A stretch of DNA of 36,503 nt from Bryobacterales bacterium (GTDB lineage: Bacteria; Acidobacteriota; Terriglobia; Bryobacterales; Bryobacteraceae), in contig SHUI01000010.1 in NCBI GenBank assembly GCA_009697455.1, forward strand, positions 1 to 36,503. Direction: 5' to 3'. Below, piece after piece: positions 34,216 to 36,503 of this stretch (positions are counted from its first letter, which is position 1; each line of letters opens with the position of its first letter). The notes below the pieces were generated by a model, which made no database searches, had not been told where the DNA came from, and saw nothing but the letters and a program-made list of their open reading frames with translations. The position numbers and the translations under genes were made by a program.

Positions 34216-34249
34216 CGGGACCACTTCTGCCTTCGGGCTCCCGATTTTT
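34216..34249 (+). terminator. Likely rho-independent terminator after the pheST unit
   Basis: CGGGA (34216-34220) pairs with TCCCG (34239-34243), enclosing an inner GCC-TTCG-GGC hairpin with a UUCG tetraloop, followed by ATTTTT (34244-34249). The position just after the last plus-strand gene and before a convergent gene fits a terminator. Confidence 0.5.
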
Positions 34250-34254
34250 CCCGA

Positions 34255-35871
34255 TCACGCCGTCTTGATCGACGCAGCCGCTTCGAGTCCCCGCGCCTCG
34301 ATCTCTCTTTCGCGAATGCGGTACTTCTGAATTTTCCCGGTAACCGTCATCGGGAACGAATCGACGAATGAGATGTATTGCGGAATCTTGAAGTGCGCGA
34401 TTCTGCCCTTGCAGAAATCGCGAATCTCGTCTTCGGTGGACGTTTCACCCGCTTTCAATCGAATCGCCGCCAGCACTGCTTCTCCCAGCCGCACATCCGG
34501 CAATCCCACGACGTAAACGTCGGCGATCTTCGGATGGGTATATAGAAATTCTTCAATCTCGCGCGGGTAGATATTCTCGCCGCCGCGAATGATCATCTCC
34601 TTCGCGCGGCCGGTGATGCGGAAGTAGCCGTCGGCGCGCATTGTCGCCAAATCTCCCGTGTGCAGCCAGCCCTGGGAATCAATGGCGCGCGCCGTTGCCT
34701 CAGGCTCCTGGTCGTACCCCTTCATCACCAGATAACCACGCGTGCAAAGTTCGCCCTGCTCGCCCACCTCGACCGGCTCGCCGCTTCCGGGCGCGGCGAT
34801 CTTGACTTCGGTGTTTGGAAGGGCGCGACCCACCGTCGACACTCGTAGTTCCAGGCTGTCTTCCGTCAGCGATCCCGTAATCACTGGCGACGACTCCGTC
34901 TGTCCATAGCCGATCGTCATCTCGCGGCATCCCATGTCGTTTACTACACGCTTCATCACTTCAATAGGGCAGGGGGCACCCGCCATAATGCCGGTGCGGA
35001 GCGAACTCAGGTTGAAGCGGCGGAACTCGGGGTGATCCAGTTCCGCGATGAACATAGTTGGCACGCCGTAGACTACCGTGCAGCGCTCAGCCTCCACCGC
35101 TTCAAGCGTCGCCAGCGGCTCAAATTGCGGAGAAGGCAGCACCAGCGCCGCGCCGTAGACGGTAGCGCAGATCGACCCCAACACGCATCCGAAGCAGTGA
35201 TAGAGCGGGACGGGAACGCAGATGCGGTCCTTTTCGGTAAGCTTCAAAGTCCAGCCCATCACCCATCCGTTGTTCACCAGATTGCGGTGTGTGAGCAGCA
35301 CGCCCTTAGGCGAGCCCGTGGTTCCCGACGTGTATTGGATATTCACCGTATCGTTCGGGTCCACGGTGAGCGAGGGCGGGTCGACGCCCCTTTCCAACAT
35401 GCCGTTCCAGGAATCCGCTCCCAGAAGAACGACGTGCTCGAGCGGACATTCGAGCCCGGTCCGGGCCTGGTTCAGAATGTCGAGGTAGTTCGACCGGGCG
35501 TCAGCTTCGTGCAGGAACAGCGCTTTCATTCGCGACTTTCGCAGTACGAAGGCGAGTTCGTGAGAGCGGTAGGCGGGATTGACGTTCACGAGAACGGCGC
35601 CGATGCGTGCGGTCGCATGCTGAAGCAAGACCCACTCGACGCAATTGGACGCCCACACGCCGATACGGTCTCCCGGCCGCAGTCCGAGTCCCCATAATCC
35701 GCGCGCCACCCGTTCGGTTTCCGACTTCAACTGGAGATACGTCAGCCGCGTACCCTGACGGCGGACGACGACGGCGTCGGATTGCGGAAACCGCGCGGCG
35801 GCCCCGTCGAGTGCCTGTCCGATCGTCGTTTCGAGTATTGGATATTCGGGTCCGCGGGAATAGCTTTTCAT
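34255..35871 (-). CDS. AMP-forming acyl-CoA synthetase
   Basis: From the ATG at 35871 the enzyme has 538 residues and starts MKSYSRGPEYPILETTIGQAL. The phosphate-binding motif is YTSGTTGSPKGVLLTH; the adenylate site is MTIGYGQTESSP; the hinge region has HTGDLATMRADGYFRITGRAKEMIIRGGENIYP; the catalytic lysine lies in VTGKIQKYRIRE near the C-terminus. It activates a carboxylic acid, probably a fatty acid, to its acyl-AMP and then acyl-CoA. The upstream ATG at 35979 would add 36 Arg-rich residues and overlap the cupin gene, so it is rejected. A 25-base gap to the cupin suggests a shared transcript. Confidence 0.93.
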   Translation of the reverse strand: MKSYSRGPEYPILETTIGQALDGAAARFPQSDAVVVRRQGTRLTYLQLKSETERVARGLWGLGLRPGDRIGVWASNCVEWVLLQHATARIGAVLVNVNPAYRSHELAFVLRKSRMKALFLHEADARSNYLDILNQARTGLECPLEHVVLLGADSWNGMLERGVDPPSLTVDPNDTVNIQYTSGTTGSPKGVLLTHRNLVNNGWVMGWTLKLTEKDRICVPVPLYHCFGCVLGSICATVYGAALVLPSPQFEPLATLEAVEAERCTVVYGVPTMFIAELDHPEFRRFNLSSLRTGIMAGAPCPIEVMKRVVNDMGCREMTIGYGQTESSPVITGSLTEDSLELRVSTVGRALPNTEVKIAAPGSGEPVEVGEQGELCTRGYLVMKGYDQEPEATARAIDSQGWLHTGDLATMRADGYFRITGRAKEMIIRGGENIYPREIEEFLYTHPKIADVYVVGLPDVRLGEAVLAAIRLKAGETSTEDEIRDFCKGRIAHFKIPQYISFVDSFPMTVTGKIQKYRIREREIEARGLEAAASIKTA

Positions 35872-35896
35872 CGAAATTATCTCTCGCAGGCGGCTT

Positions 35897-36244
35897 CTAA
35901 CGGCGCAAATAGGCGTCGTCGCCGCGAATCCAATCCTCGCGCACCGGCGAGAATAGATCCGTCGCGACGCTGTCCTCAAGCGCCTCCACCAGATGCGGCG
36001 CGTTTGGGCGTATCTGCATCATTTCGCCGCCCCGGATTTCTGACTCAACGCCCTCGATGACAAATCGCAGCCGGCCTTCCTCGAGCATCGTGATCTGCTC
36101 GTTGACGTGATGATGCAGGGGAACGACCGCTCCCTTCTTCATGGAGATTCGCGCCAAAGTCATGCTCTCCGTGTGCAGGACCTGACGAGAAACGAGCGGG
36201 CTCATCCGCTCGACGGGGATGCTCATCCATGCGTGCTGGGCCAT
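35897..36244 (-). CDS. Small cupin-domain protein
   Basis: A 115-residue single-domain cupin. The first cupin motif is VVPLHHHVNEQITMLEEG, with three histidines and a glutamate suited to binding one metal ion, followed by LRFVIEG; the second motif IRPNAPHLVEAL supplies another histidine. Such proteins are often sugar or keto-acid metabolising enzymes or sensors. The ATG at 36244 (MAQHAWMSIPVERM) is preferred over the 36295 start because the leader before it looks unlike the family. It may be co-transcribed with the acyl-CoA synthetase; a metabolic link is not evident. Confidence 0.87.
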   Translation of the reverse strand: MAQHAWMSIPVERMSPLVSRQVLHTESMTLARISMKKGAVVPLHHHVNEQITMLEEGRLRFVIEGVESEIRGGEMMQIRPNAPHLVEALEDSVATDLFSPVREDWIRGDDAYLRR

Positions 36245-36309
36245 TTGAGTGAGTATATCAAGCGCTGACGGGCGCGGGCTGGAGTCTAGTCCCACAAGCC
36301 GTGCCGGCT

Positions 36310-36356
36310 ACGCCCGTGGACGCCCGACACGCCCGTGACGCCCGTGCCGTCCCGTG
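36310..36356. repeat. Short imperfect ACGCCCGTG tandem repeat
   Basis: Four to five imperfect copies of a CGCCCGTG-type unit lie directly beside the left end of the insertion sequence. They may be a local low-complexity patch or the insertion target. Confidence 0.6.
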
Positions 36357-36360
36357 TCAC

Positions 36361-36407
36361 CGCAAAGTGATAATGTCCCCTTAGCGCAAAGTAGAAATGT
36401 CCCCTTG
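36361..36407 (+). repeat. Two 23-bp direct repeats at the IS end
   Basis: Units at 36361-36383 and 36385-36407 share CGCAAAGT and AATGTCCCCTT. They are probable transposase-binding sites within the element's left end. Confidence 0.8.
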
Positions 36408-36426
36408 ACAACTCCAAACTTGGAGG

Positions 36427-36503
36427 ATGAAAGAGGGACAACTACTAATGACGCAGGCCGATAGAGACCGGCTGGTTGCCTTGAAGAAGGCCAAGAAGGG
36501 ATT
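36427..36503 (+). CDS. Transposase, N-terminal fragment (window edge)
   Basis: Frame open to the right edge from ATG 36427, with a second in-frame ATG at 36448 preceded by an AGAGGGA site ten bases upstream. The visible peptide from the second ATG is MTQADRDRLVALKKAKKG, which matches the N-terminus of ISNCY-type transposases, where a helix-turn-helix follows. Too little is present to confirm the family or whether the gene is intact. Direct repeats in the preceding bases support an insertion-sequence context. Confidence 0.7.
   Translation, partial: MKEGQLLMTQADRDRLVALKKAKKG

Larger units (their letters stand above)
36361..36503 (+). mobile_element. Left end of an insertion sequence (ISNCY-like), truncated by the window
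   Basis: Two direct 23-base units, CGCAAAGTGATAATGTCCCC... and CGCAAAGTAGAAATGTCCCC..., start at 36361 and 36385 (24-base period). They are followed by a ribosome site and the start of a transposase-like frame. Repeated TGTCCCC-type motifs at the ends are known from ISNCY-type elements. The exact outer boundary and the inverted repeat partner cannot be seen. Confidence 0.7.

Overview
The window is about 36.5 kb of high-GC bacterial DNA. Long ATPase-type type II secretion genes led by an ECF sigma/anti-sigma pair, many four-base start/stop overlaps, and several small lineage-type proteins suggest an Acidobacteriota genome of the Solibacter/Bryobacter kind. That assignment is an inference from gene content; no rRNA or other phylogenetic marker was tested.

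Left arm (1-11433, minus strand): one tightly packed transcription unit. In reading order it holds a secreted helical protein, a cysteine-rich protein with a proline/acidic repeat tail, an ECF sigma factor, its zinc anti-sigma factor, an unknown exported protein, then gspE, F, G, H, I, J, K, L, M and a GspC-like protein that runs off the left edge. This is a near-complete type II secretion core; the secretin gene is probably just outside.

Middle (11734-18800): an OPT-family transporter on the plus strand; then, on minus, a Tol-type beta-propeller gene split by an in-frame amber stop, a PAP2 phosphatase and uvrA.

Defence island (18931-29072, minus): a six-gene restriction/defence operon in the order vsr, C5-cytosine methyltransferase, MORC-like GHKL ATPase, Z1 helicase-like ATPase, PD-(D/E)XK nuclease (PF14390/DUF4420 type), AIPR protein. 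Most junctions overlap, which implies coupled expression. The GHKL ATPase is broken by a +1 frameshift between its ATP-binding site and its C-terminal part. Upstream lie two small genes behind a promoter with a perfect -35 box. This is the most interesting system in the window. The architecture fits the restriction-modification-like loci with MORC/MutL-type ATPases predicted by comparative genomics, so it is not wholly undescribed, but its mechanism is little known. Next to it is a gene-free stretch with two 284-bp direct repeats on a 306-bp period plus a partial third copy, each carrying a very stable GCGAAGC mini-hairpin.

Right arm (30019-36503): a small unknown gene followed by pheS and pheT and a coiled-coil protein (plus), then an acyl-CoA synthetase and a cupin (minus), and finally the left end of an insertion sequence whose transposase runs off the window. 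The defence island therefore sits between core genes (uvrA and pheST), as expected for an acquired segment.
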